A stretch of 8,058 nt of DNA from Alphaproteobacteria bacterium (GCA_021774955.1 JAJFIN010000354.1:1-8058); one strand, 5' to 3'; positions 1 through 6,586 are shown, numbered from the stretch's first letter. A program made the numbers and translations. Notes: generated by a model from the letters alone, not told the origin.

Positions 1-1178
1 TCTTCGAGAAATGTCGAGATAGCAATAGTTTCAAGCGGGCGACTAGGAACGAAAGCTGGTGGATCACCAGCTATTGCTTGAACGTAATTTGACCTGACCA
101 AGTTATCAACACACTTTTCCAATGCCAACCACGGCACACCAAGATATGCCGCAAGAGCATCGCGCGTCCATGCTACGCGTCCTTCATAAAAATGCCGCCC
201 AATCAATGCCATCGTTCGCAACGCGAGGTATTCCTTTTGCTCAAGGCTAAGCTCAAGATCGAGAGGTTTTTCAACTATGTAGTCTGGATACTGAAATAGA
301 TAACACGCTTTAGATCCAAGAAGGACGATAAGCCAGCTTGAGAAAATCCAGAGCATGAATAACACGAGGCTTGCAAAGGCAGAATAAATGGCCGGGTAAC
401 GACCTGACGAGACCACAAGCATTGAAAATATAAACCCGACAAGCAACCAAGCTAACGCCGACAAAAATGCGGCTAGTAAAGCCGGTCGAAAACGGATGCG
501 CGCGTTCGGCATAAAAAGGAACAAGAAGCCAAAACCAGATATTGCCAATACAAACGATAACAGCCGTCCTGATTCATTGATCAATGAGCCGAGGACTGGA
601 ATATTTTCAACAGCAGATGTGAACCCGGCAAAAGGTAATCCAGCCACCAACGCGATCGCTGAAAATCCTATGATTGGGCCAAACATAATCATGAGCGCGT
701 AAGTTCTAAATCGCTGCACAAGGGTGCGTCCTACACGAACGTGCCATACTTCGTTCAAAGCAGTTTCAACTGTTTGAAGTGTCGACACAGAGGTGGCAAT
801 TAGAAATATCAAGCCAACAACGCCAAATCCCTCTAATTGGATTGAGCTCACAGATTCAAGAACGTAGTCAACAACCTCAATTCCTTGATCCCCCAAAGGC
901 TCGACCAACGACAAAAGCACATCGCGAAGTCTGTTGTGGATGCCGAACGAACGCAGGATTGAGAATGCAAAAGCTAACGACGGAATGATCGAAAGAAGGG
1001 TTAGGTAAACCAGGCCCATAGCGCGTAGCCTGATTGATCGATCAAACAAATCTCGGGTGAGCGCAAAACATACGCGCAACATTTGAATCAGCGTTTTCGT
1101 GGCCGGATTGCTATCCAAAAATTGGTTATCCCAAAGAAAGCGGCGAAGAAAGTTTAGATACTGACCAACGGCCGTCAT
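1..1178 (-). CDS. YihY/BrkB-family inner-membrane protein, C-terminus cut by window edge
   Basis: This is a polytopic inner-membrane protein of the YihY/virulence factor BrkB family (formerly misnamed ribonuclease BN); its molecular function is not settled. It reads open for 392 codons from an ATG at 1178 to the left edge, so the C-terminus is missing. Hydrophobic segments lie at about residues 55-77, 117-135, 160-185, 207-224, 232-256 and 264-290. Family hallmarks are the LNEVWHVR segment near residue 141, the MPNARIRFRPAL loop near 223 and the IYSAF...LFMLWIFSSWLIVLLGSK stretch from 264 to 290. After the membrane core, residues 310-392 form a soluble tail resembling the winged-helix-like extension found in longer family members (ALAAYLGVPW, then LEKCVDNLVRSNYV). 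An AAAGGAAAG Shine-Dalgarno (SD) sequence just upstream supports the start. The gene is divergent from the gene at 1500. The family call is secure; the role is not. Confidence 0.9.
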   Translation of the reverse strand, partial: MTAVGQYLNFLRRFLWDNQFLDSNPATKTLIQMLRVCFALTRDLFDRSIRLRAMGLVYLTLLSIIPSLAFAFSILRSFGIHNRLRDVLLSLVEPLGDQGIEVVDYVLESVSSIQLEGFGVVGLIFLIATSVSTLQTVETALNEVWHVRVGRTLVQRFRTYALMIMFGPIIGFSAIALVAGLPFAGFTSAVENIPVLGSLINESGRLLSFVLAISGFGFLFLFMPNARIRFRPALLAAFLSALAWLLVGFIFSMLVVSSGRYPAIYSAFASLVLFMLWIFSSWLIVLLGSKACYLFQYPDYIVEKPLDLELSLEQKEYLALRTMALIGRHFYEGRVAWTRDALAAYLGVPWLALEKCVDNLVRSNYVQAIAGDPPAFVPSRPLETIAISTFLE

Positions 1179-1186
1179 GTCTTTCC

Positions 1187-1202
1187 TTTCAAGAACTTGA
1201 AA
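1187..1202. repeat. Inverted repeat abutting the YihY-gene SD sequence
   Basis: TTTCAAG and CTTGAAA are perfect 7-bp inverted arms around a 2-base centre. On the leftward transcript the repeat sits directly 5' of, and slightly overlaps, the AAAGGAAAG SD sequence. It could be an operator or could form a small hairpin affecting translation initiation. The hairpin's 2-base loop is too tight as drawn, so a few inner pairs would open. Its function is inferred only from position. Confidence 0.35.
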
Positions 1203-1271
1203 TCTCACTCAGCTGTGAAAACGAGAAGCAGAATGCGAAGGCATTACCTTGTGATTTGCCTTCGAGTGAGA
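1203..1271. repeat. Nested inverted repeats in the YihY-gene leader region
   Basis: Inner arms CGAAGGCA (1236-1243) and TGCCTTCG (1257-1264) are perfect 8-bp complements around a 13-base loop. Outer arms TCTCACTC (1203-1210) and GAGTGAGA (1264-1271) are also perfect complements and share base 1264 with the inner pair. No T-run follows on either strand, so this is not a standard intrinsic terminator. A structured leader RNA or a protein-binding region is possible. Confidence 0.35.
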
Positions 1272-1325
1272 GTAACTGTGCTAACGAAATAATCAACTAA
1301 TCTCAATGGGCGTAGATGTGGGAGA

Positions 1326-1345
1326 AATGCAAAAGCTTTTCCATT
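1326..1345. promoter_or_regulatory. 20-bp near-perfect palindrome, possible operator
   Basis: The site reads AATG-C-AAAAGCTTTT-C-CATT. The central 10 bp are perfectly self-complementary, and the outer AATG/CATT arms match after one mismatched pair, giving 9 of 10 symmetric pairs. It lies 148 bases from the YihY-type start and 155 bases from the 1500 start, between divergent genes, which is a typical place for a dimeric repressor or activator site. No specific regulator family is recognised. Confidence 0.4.
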
Positions 1346-1499
1346 GGATTGGTTAGGAATTTGAATTTAGTTAGGTACACGTGCCCGAGAATCGCTGAAA
1401 TAGTTTAGAAAGAATTGCCTGATATGATCAAAAGATGATGAATAGAGCCATTTTGTAGTGCCACATTCAATATATACCCAACCATGTATGAGGGGAATC

Positions 1500-2900
1500 A
1501 TGGATAGAGATAAACTCTCTCGGATACAAACTCTTCTTGCTCAAGTTAATGGCGAGCAAGTCGCTCAGCTAGTCACAGCTGTGGAAATTGATAGATTGTC
1601 CGGGAGCGGAGAACTTCCCTACGAAACTATCTTGGATACCCTCCGCCCAATTATTCGTGAAAAAGGAGCTGGCACTCGTGTAGCAACGCCGCAGAGATTG
1701 TTTTGCTCAGTATTTGAAGATCTCCTTCAAGCGGTCCCTCGGGCGGGAAAACAAGAAGGTAGAATTCAACGAGACTCTATTTCCCCGTTTTGGGATTGGC
1801 TGCGAACTGATTTGATTGCAGAAGTGCATCAGCAAAAAGTGCAAGAAATTTCAGACAGCATACTGGCTGGTGAAGACAACAAAATTCCAAACCTAGTTTT
1901 GGAGCTTCAAAAACATGCCGGTGCTGCAGCATTAAAAGTACTCAAAGGTGTTCGGAGTGACGAAGAAAAGTACAAAGCATTTGCAACTCGCTTCGAGAAC
2001 CCAGGATTTATAACAGATTTTGAAGGGATGTCGGCTTGTCTGGAATCCGCAGACATTTTAGACAAACTACACAAAGCATTCCCCAGACCTGTAAAAAGTT
2101 TCACAGCAAGTGACCTTCCAGAAATCGAAAAAATTTATCACGAGATGCTCGAAAAACATCCTGAGCACACGTGGTCCGTTCTTCTAAGTTTGACGGGAAG
2201 GCTGATACATCCGTGGGAGATTTTTGCGACGTTGACGGCCATGTCCACGGATCCAGAAGAAAATGTTATTAGCGATGAAGATATCGCAATTGTTGGATTG
2301 CAGCTGGTGACGGATACAGAAGTGGTAGCCTCTTACTTCGACGAACTGGATGCGTCAAATTTGGATGCCGCGGAGTTCATCGAAAGCCTCGACTTTCTCG
2401 TTCGCATGATAGCGGGTCTGGAGCGTGGCTTTAAGCTTCGACCCAATAAAGAATGGGCGGAACGATTAGAGACTGCGAAGCTGCGCGTTGGAGAAGTCGT
2501 CGCAAACCTTCTCAAGGATTTGCCGGAAATGATATTTGAAGCGTTTCCTCAAGTTCCGTCCGACGCCGAAACGCGCGTACCTGATTTTAGCTCACAACCA
2601 AAACCAGGACTTGTTGATAGATCGCGAGTATTGTCACGAATGTTTGTCGAAATCGCGAAATTCACCGTCAGTGTTGGGTGCACAGACGGTTATTTCGCGG
2701 CCACGAAAGTCTTAAGGCGTACTTTTGAAGAATATAAAAGCGCTTTATCAGCGCAAATAGGCGTATGTACTGAAGGGAATCGCAGTAACGGGCGGGAATT
2801 CATTGAGTGTTTTGCATCGCTCGCGGAAGAGATACTGGGAGCTGAAGATGCCGCGTCTATTCGATCAATCGGTCAGGTCGGCAGCGCATCCGCTGCATAG
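1500..2900 (+). CDS. Uncharacterised all-helical protein encoded upstream of the Hsp70-like gene
   Basis: I do not recognise a named domain in this 466-aa protein. It looks soluble and almost entirely alpha-helical, with no signal peptide and no membrane segment. Notable stretches are RVATPQRLFCSVFEDLL (residues 60-76) followed by a RIQRDSISPFWDWL block (88-101), which look like the conserved core; an Asp/Glu-rich middle (about 250-295); and a proline-containing linker (350-372) before a last helical region (about 373-450). There is no visible nucleotide-binding motif or protease signature. The start at 1500 is chosen because GAGGGG ends 4 bases before this ATG; a GTG at 1458 and an ATG at 1488 in the same frame have weaker support. 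The gene is followed 141 bases later by the Hsp70-like gene on the same strand, suggesting a partner or adaptor role, which is inference. Confidence 0.8.
   Translation: MDRDKLSRIQTLLAQVNGEQVAQLVTAVEIDRLSGSGELPYETILDTLRPIIREKGAGTRVATPQRLFCSVFEDLLQAVPRAGKQEGRIQRDSISPFWDWLRTDLIAEVHQQKVQEISDSILAGEDNKIPNLVLELQKHAGAAALKVLKGVRSDEEKYKAFATRFENPGFITDFEGMSACLESADILDKLHKAFPRPVKSFTASDLPEIEKIYHEMLEKHPEHTWSVLLSLTGRLIHPWEIFATLTAMSTDPEENVISDEDIAIVGLQLVTDTEVVASYFDELDASNLDAAEFIESLDFLVRMIAGLERGFKLRPNKEWAERLETAKLRVGEVVANLLKDLPEMIFEAFPQVPSDAETRVPDFSSQPKPGLVDRSRVLSRMFVEIAKFTVSVGCTDGYFAATKVLRRTFEEYKSALSAQIGVCTEGNRSNGREFIECFASLAEEILGAEDAASIRSIGQVGSASAA
2881..2896 (+). other. GC-rich hairpin at the 3' end of the helical-protein gene
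   Basis: GCAGCG and CGCTGC form a perfect 6-bp stem with a 4-base CATC loop, overlapping the last codons just before the TAG. The nearest T-run (TTTT at 2911-2914) lies about 15 bases beyond the stem, so a classical intrinsic terminator is doubtful. It may still slow transcription or protect the mRNA end. Confidence 0.25.
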
Positions 2901-2909
2901 TTAAAGAGT

Positions 2910-2945
2910 CTTTTGTCCTTGGATTGCTATCTGGACAAGCCAAAG
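2910..2945 (+). repeat. Imperfect hairpin in the spacer before the Hsp70-like gene
   Basis: TTGTCC (2913-2918) and GGACAA (2933-2938) are perfect complements with a 14-base loop. CTT at 2910 can extend the stem with AAG at 2943 after an unpaired stretch on the right side. No T-run follows, so it is not a clear terminator. It may be a weak secondary structure between the two genes. Confidence 0.2.
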
Positions 2946-2979
2946 AATATTCGATAAACAATTCGACCCTCATACCGAG

Positions 2980-2996
2980 AGCAATGTTGCATTGCT
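2980..2996 (+). promoter_or_regulatory. 7-bp stem-triloop inverted repeat upstream of the Hsp70-like gene
   Basis: AGCAATG and CATTGCT form perfect 7-bp arms around a TTG triloop, ending 45 bases before the chosen Hsp70-like start. It could be an operator or a leader hairpin. It does not match the CIRCE heat-shock operator, whose arms are TTAGCACTC and GAGTGCTAA with a 9-base spacer. Confidence 0.35.
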
Positions 2997-3041
2997 GTGG
3001 CGTGCGCTAAGCAGAGCCAAACGAATGCAAAGGAAAGCGCA

Positions 3042-4343
3042 ATGATTGAGCCAATATTCGTTGGTGTCGATTTCGGCACCACGAACAGTGCCGTTGCAAC
3101 CGTTAGCGAGCACGGTTTGCCTGAACTGATTCACTATGGAGACCCCCTGCAAAAAACCCTCCGATCAATCTTGTTCTTTGATGCAGAGGAACGAAATCCA
3201 GATCACAAGCCGCGTTATTCGGTTGGAACCGATGCAATCGAAGAAGCGCGTGACGTTTTAATGGAAGGCCGACTGGTTCAGTCCATCAAGTCATATCTCG
3301 CCAATAGTGAATTCAGCGGCACATCAATTTACAGCACCCGATATGCCATCGCTGATTTAGTAGCGTTGATTTTGGATAGACTACGCCAAGCAAGCGAGAA
3401 GCTGGATATTACCTGGCAAACGCCGATAATTGCTGGCCGACCCGCAAAATTTGTCGGGCGCGACGACGGGGAAACAGAAACTCTTGCGATGACAAGACTT
3501 CGAGATGCCTATCGATTTGCGGGATGGGGTGATGTCGAATTCGAATTCGAACCGGTTGCCGCCGCATACGCTTACGCCACTCGCCTGGATAAAGACGAGC
3601 TTGTGCTAATTGCCGACTTTGGTGGTGGAACAAGCGATTTTTGTATTCTTACTGTAGGTCCGAATCTAAAACATCAATCAGCAGAGCAATCAGCAATCAT
3701 CGCTGTTGATGGTGTAGGTATTGCTGGTGATGCGTTTGATGCTCGTATCATCGAAAATTGCGTTGCTGCGAAACTTGGTCGAGATCTCGAGTACAAATCA
3801 CCACTTGGAAAAAACTTACCTGTACCTTTGTGGATCTACGATCAGCTCAAAGCTTGGCACAGGCTATCGTTTATTAATAACAAGAAAACCCACGCTATTT
3901 TGGATGAGATTATAAAGGGGCTGGAACAACCAAATTCCGTTCGTGCGTTAAAAACACTAATTACAAAGAATTTGGGTTTTCAACTTTTCCTTGCTGTCGA
4001 GCATGTAAAAATGGCTCTTTCTGAAAACCCAAAAGCTGTCCTGCACGGGCAGATCGGAGAGCTACACCTAAATGATACGATTGTTCGATCTGACTTTAAC
4101 AAGTGGATTCAGCCAGAGCTTCGACAGATAGAATCATGTGTTGACGATCTCCTCAAAAACAACAATATCGCTTGCGCAGATGTTCAAAAAGTTTTCATGA
4201 CGGGTGGCTCATCTTTGCTGCCTGCCGTTCGAGAAATTTTTGAGCGGAGATTTGGAGCAGATAAGTTAAGAGGTGGTGAGGAGCTTACATCCGTTGCGAC
4301 AGGATTAGCGCTGGTTGCGAGGGATCGTGCGACAATAAAGTGA
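3042..4343 (+). CDS. YegD-like Hsp70-family ATPase lacking a substrate-binding domain
   Basis: This 433-aa protein belongs to the Hsp70/actin-fold ATPase superfamily and most resembles E. coli YegD in length and motif order. The phosphate-1 loop is VGVDFGTTNS (residues 7-16). SIKSYL near residue 83 supplies the probable catalytic lysine. IIAGRPAKFVG lies at 129-139, the EPVAAAYAY connect motif at 170-178, the phosphate-2 loop IADFGGGTSDF at 190-200, and the adenosine motif VFMTGGSSLLPAV at 384-396. Asp10, Glu170, Asp192 and Thr197 match key DnaK positions, so ATP hydrolysis looks intact. The chain ends right after the ATPase fold, with no DnaK-type beta-sandwich peptide-binding domain or lid. 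The start at 3042 has AAGGAAA five bases upstream; an in-frame GTG at 2997 would add 15 atypical residues. A methyltransferase gene follows after 3 bases. The chaperone substrate is unknown. Confidence 0.92.
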   Translation: MIEPIFVGVDFGTTNSAVATVSEHGLPELIHYGDPLQKTLRSILFFDAEERNPDHKPRYSVGTDAIEEARDVLMEGRLVQSIKSYLANSEFSGTSIYSTRYAIADLVALILDRLRQASEKLDITWQTPIIAGRPAKFVGRDDGETETLAMTRLRDAYRFAGWGDVEFEFEPVAAAYAYATRLDKDELVLIADFGGGTSDFCILTVGPNLKHQSAEQSAIIAVDGVGIAGDAFDARIIENCVAAKLGRDLEYKSPLGKNLPVPLWIYDQLKAWHRLSFINNKKTHAILDEIIKGLEQPNSVRALKTLITKNLGFQLFLAVEHVKMALSENPKAVLHGQIGELHLNDTIVRSDFNKWIQPELRQIESCVDDLLKNNNIACADVQKVFMTGGSSLLPAVREIFERRFGADKLRGGEELTSVATGLALVARDRATIK

Positions 4344-4346
4344 TCA

Positions 4347-5024
4347 ATGACCGAAAGTGAAGAGATGTCAGATGGTGAGCGTGAGAATACTTCGCGAGAT
4401 AACAAAAACGTTGAAGATGCGCGTCTGTTTTTTCCTTCCACTGCAAGAAATCGCGAGCCAATTTTTCAACTCCTTAGCCAATATCTAAAACCAGATGATC
4501 ACGTCCTGGAGATAGGCAGCGGTAGCGGCGAGTTGGCAGTTCACCTATTGAGTAAAATTCCAGAGCTTACTTGGCAACCAAGCGATCCAGATCAAAGATC
4601 TCGAGATAGCATTGGCGCATGGCGTAATCATATGCATCTTTCAAACTTGCTCCCACCACTTGATTTGAACGCGCAGGATTCGCTCTCGAAAAATTTGAGT
4701 CAGCAGATATATGATGCAATTGTTTGCACCAATGTCATTCACATATCACCTTGGACCACTACAATCGGACTCATGAAAGCTGCGGGTAAGTTTGTCAGAG
4801 CGGGTGGTTTTTTGTATTTATATGGGCCCTTCAAAAAGAGCAATCAGCATACTGCGGAATCCAATCGCGCATTTGATGAAAGTTTGCGTGAGCGAGATCC
4901 ATCATGGGGCATCCGTGATGTTTCTGATGTAGAAAGTGAAGCGGCCAATTATGGGCTCTGCCTGGAGAAAGTTCATGACATGCCTGCGAACAATTTTTCA
5001 CTTATCTTTCGAAAAGAACTCTAG
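4347..5024 (+). CDS. DUF938-family SAM-dependent methyltransferase
   Basis: This 225-aa cytosolic protein matches the DUF938 class I methyltransferase family, which includes human METTL26; no substrate is established. After a hydrophilic, poorly conserved N-terminus (1-25), the family pattern runs PSTARNREPIFQLL (30-43), the SAM-binding motif I VLEIGSGSGE (53-62), LTWQPSDPD (74-82), DAIVCTNVIHISPW (123-136), GGFLYLYGPFK (153-163) and the characteristic SNRAFDESLRERDPSWGIRD (172-191). It ends with MPANNFSLIFRK (212-223). The start is 3 bases after the Hsp70-like stop. An in-frame ATG at 4365, preceded by GAAGAG, is an alternative that leaves the conserved domain intact. The next gene begins directly after its stop. 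Being inside this operon suggests co-regulation with the chaperone-like ATPase, but no shared pathway can be named. Confidence 0.92.
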   Translation: MTESEEMSDGERENTSRDNKNVEDARLFFPSTARNREPIFQLLSQYLKPDDHVLEIGSGSGELAVHLLSKIPELTWQPSDPDQRSRDSIGAWRNHMHLSNLLPPLDLNAQDSLSKNLSQQIYDAIVCTNVIHISPWTTTIGLMKAAGKFVRAGGFLYLYGPFKKSNQHTAESNRAFDESLRERDPSWGIRDVSDVESEAANYGLCLEKVHDMPANNFSLIFRKEL

Positions 5025-5954
5025 ATGAAAATCCAGAACAAAAGCTGGACCGTATGGGCGATGGTAATTCTATTTCCAGCCGTGGCGGTTGGGTTTTACC
5101 TCATTTTGAATCCAGCTCAACAGAGTGTGGATGTCGAACCAAGCACTTATGAGCCAAAAATTTGCCAAACGACAGACGATCCAGATCTGAGAGCGTTGGC
5201 AGATAAACTGGTGGACGCCTTGCGTGAAAAACCTGGTGATGTGAAGGGGTGGGAACTCCTTGCCAAAACAAACTTCTCCCTCGGTTGTTATATAGAAAGT
5301 GCTGAAACCTATGCAGCTCTGATCGACTTGGACAAACCAACTGGTGAGCGATTGGCAAGTCTAGGTGAAGCAATTGTGCTGACCAATGATGGTGTTGTGA
5401 CGGACTGGGCTCTGGCAGCCTTTAATGAAGCCTTGGTCATGGATGCCACGTCACCAATGGCTCGGTATTATGTAGGTCTTCGCCGGATCCAACAGGGTGA
5501 AACCAGACAAGCACTCGAAATCTGGTTGGACCTTCTCGAAGAGAGTACTAAAGACGCTCCGTATTTCGCAATGTTGGATGAACAGATTCAGCTAGGCCTC
5601 TCTCAACTTGCCGCCGATGTAAACACCCCGCTTGACCAAGATAAGAAATCACCGGGAAGCGATCGACTAACAACTGATCCACTAAGTGAACACGAGAGAG
5701 TGTCTCAAAATAATGAAATTGACAAATTGATCGCACACCTCAACAACGAGCCTACCAACTTTGAAGGATGGCAAAGACTTGTTCAGTCATACGCAGTATT
5801 GGGCCAAAAGGAGAGTGCGCGTGCAGCGTTAAGAGAGGCTGTGATGCTGTTTATGACCGACCCTCAAAAAATGCAGAGGTTAATGGATATTTCCCAAGAA
5901 TTGGAGCTCCAGCCGCAGTTACCTGAGGTTGATACGGCACCTGATTCAGAATAA
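5025..5954 (+). CDS. CcmI/CycH-like cytochrome c biogenesis TPR protein, lacking the N-terminal CcmI-1 part
   Basis: This 309-aa protein has one N-terminal membrane segment (residues 10-28, after a Lys-bearing start) and a long, probably periplasmic TPR region. Residues 54-105 (LADKLVDALREKPGDVKGWELLAKTNFSLGCY region) and 110-172 (GEAIVLTNDGVV, then ARYYVGLRRIQQGETRQALEIW) follow the CcmI/CycH TPR pattern. A second TPR block lies at 230-291 (LNNEPTNFEGWQRLVQSYAVLG). In this family the TPR part holds apocytochrome c for heme ligation. Usual CcmI has two membrane helices with a cytoplasmic loop between them; here the first helix and loop are absent and the single helix matches the second. Two cysteines (47, 88) lie in the periplasmic part. 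The ATG directly abuts the upstream TAG, suggesting translational coupling. ccmE lies 691 bases downstream. A generic TPR protein is the alternative. Confidence 0.75.
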   Translation: MKIQNKSWTVWAMVILFPAVAVGFYLILNPAQQSVDVEPSTYEPKICQTTDDPDLRALADKLVDALREKPGDVKGWELLAKTNFSLGCYIESAETYAALIDLDKPTGERLASLGEAIVLTNDGVVTDWALAAFNEALVMDATSPMARYYVGLRRIQQGETRQALEIWLDLLEESTKDAPYFAMLDEQIQLGLSQLAADVNTPLDQDKKSPGSDRLTTDPLSEHERVSQNNEIDKLIAHLNNEPTNFEGWQRLVQSYAVLGQKESARAALREAVMLFMTDPQKMQRLMDISQELELQPQLPEVDTAPDSE

Positions 5955-5970
5955 TTGTTGAGTGATAGTG

Positions 5971-6396
5971 TTAAGCTGCGAGCAGGCGATCTAGCAAAGA
6001 TTGGATTTGCTCTTTCGTGAGCGCGGCAGTCACTTTATCAGACTCACTCTGCAAACTTGAAGTCAAGCCCGATACCTCGTCACCGCCGCCCTGTTTGCAC
6101 AATTGTTCCAATTGCAGTGCAAGATTTTGCATGCCAACAGCACCAATTTGGCCTGCGGTGCTTTTGATGTCATGAGCATGAGAGACGATGAGTTCAAGAT
6201 CATCGTTTTTAAGCGCTTCAACGATTGCCTTTACGCGCTGAGTAGCGTCTTCGAGGCAAGTTGAAACTATTGTCGAAATCTGATCGCGGTCTAGTGCCGC
6301 AGCCAATGGTTCCAGAGCAGAGATATCAATCACCGAGTCGAAAGGTACTTCTTCCTGTTCGGCAGTATCCTGTTCAGAATTTTGTATGTCCGTCAT
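5971..6396 (-). CDS. Stand-alone Hpt (histidine phosphotransfer) protein
   Basis: This is a small cytosolic phosphorelay intermediate of 141 aa. After an acidic N-terminus (about 1-22), a four-helix Hpt domain spans about residues 25-139. The phospho-acceptor is His75 in HAHDIKSTAGQIGA (73-86), matching the HxLKGSxxxxG pattern with Ser in place of the first Gly, as in many Hpt domains. NLALQLEQLCKQG follows as the packing helix. There is no receiver or kinase domain, so it must pass phosphate between other proteins encoded elsewhere. The start at 6396 is preferred because GGATGGGG lies 5 bases upstream; in-frame starts at 6429 (ATG) and 6459 (TTG) would add 11 or 21 residues unlike the family. 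It converges on the CcmI-like gene, with 16 bases between the stops and no visible terminator. Confidence 0.85.
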   Translation of the reverse strand: MTDIQNSEQDTAEQEEVPFDSVIDISALEPLAAALDRDQISTIVSTCLEDATQRVKAIVEALKNDDLELIVSHAHDIKSTAGQIGAVGMQNLALQLEQLCKQGGGDEVSGLTSSLQSESDKVTAALTKEQIQSLLDRLLAA

Positions 6397-6462
6397 CTTA
6401 ACCCCATCCACCAGCACCCGAATAGTCATCGTAAAACCTACAAAATAGAGCTTGAACAATCG

Positions 6463-6469
6463 TTAACCA
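6463..6469 (-). promoter_or_regulatory. CtrA-like half-site upstream of the Hpt gene
   Basis: TTAACCA on the plus strand resembles one half of the alphaproteobacterial CtrA box (TTAA-N7-TTAA). The expected second half is only TAAT, so the match is partial. The site lies 67 bases upstream of the chosen Hpt start. Confidence is low. Confidence 0.15.
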
Positions 6470-6555
6470 CCAATAATGTTCAGCACTATTGAAGACTCAT
6501 ATGTTAGGATTTGAGGTAAGAAACGCGGCGTTCTGTCCGTTTGTCATTAACGTCT

Positions 6556-6586
6556 TTGACACTTAATATATCGCGTTCGCAATCAT
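6556..6586 (+). promoter_or_regulatory. Possible promoter for ccmE
   Basis: TTGACA at 6556-6561 is a perfect sigma-70-type -35 box, 84 bases before the ccmE start. The best -10 match is AATCAT at 6581 with a long 19-base spacer, so the assignment is tentative. The 186-base spacer 6460-6645 holds no gene, and ccmE has no same-strand gene immediately upstream, so it needs its own promoter in or near this stretch. Confidence 0.3.

Larger units (their letters stand above)
1179..1499. promoter_or_regulatory. Divergent intergenic region with several inverted repeats
   Basis: No gene was found in these 321 bases. They must carry the promoters of both the YihY-type gene (leftward) and the helical-protein gene (rightward). 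No convincing -35/-10 pair was seen on either strand; the best rightward candidate, TTGCCT at 1415 with ATGAAT at 1438, is weak. Three symmetric elements are listed separately: an inverted repeat next to the leftward SD sequence, a nested pair of inverted repeats at 1203-1271, and a 20-bp near-palindrome at 1326-1345. Confidence 0.5.

Noticed and set aside
574..587. 14-bp perfect palindrome centred on TGATCA
   Set aside because: It lies inside the YihY-type coding sequence (codons around LINES), so codon content is a sufficient explanation; no regulatory context.
496..988. Plus-strand open frames of 68 and 69 codons
   Set aside because: They lie antisense inside the clearly recognisable YihY/BrkB coding sequence and show no family resemblance or good ribosome-binding site.
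1034..1045. 12-bp palindrome TTGATCGATCAA
   Set aside because: It lies inside coding sequence of the YihY-type gene (DRSI region) with no sign of a separate function.
1458..1499. GTG start extending the helical protein by 14 residues
   Set aside because: The ATG at 1500 has a GAGGGG ribosome-binding site, while the added residues look random and the GTG has no good site.
3538..3552. Tandem GAATTC-containing repeat
   Set aside because: It encodes alternating Glu-Phe residues (EFEFE) leading into the conserved EPVAAA motif of the Hsp70-like protein, so it reflects codon choice.
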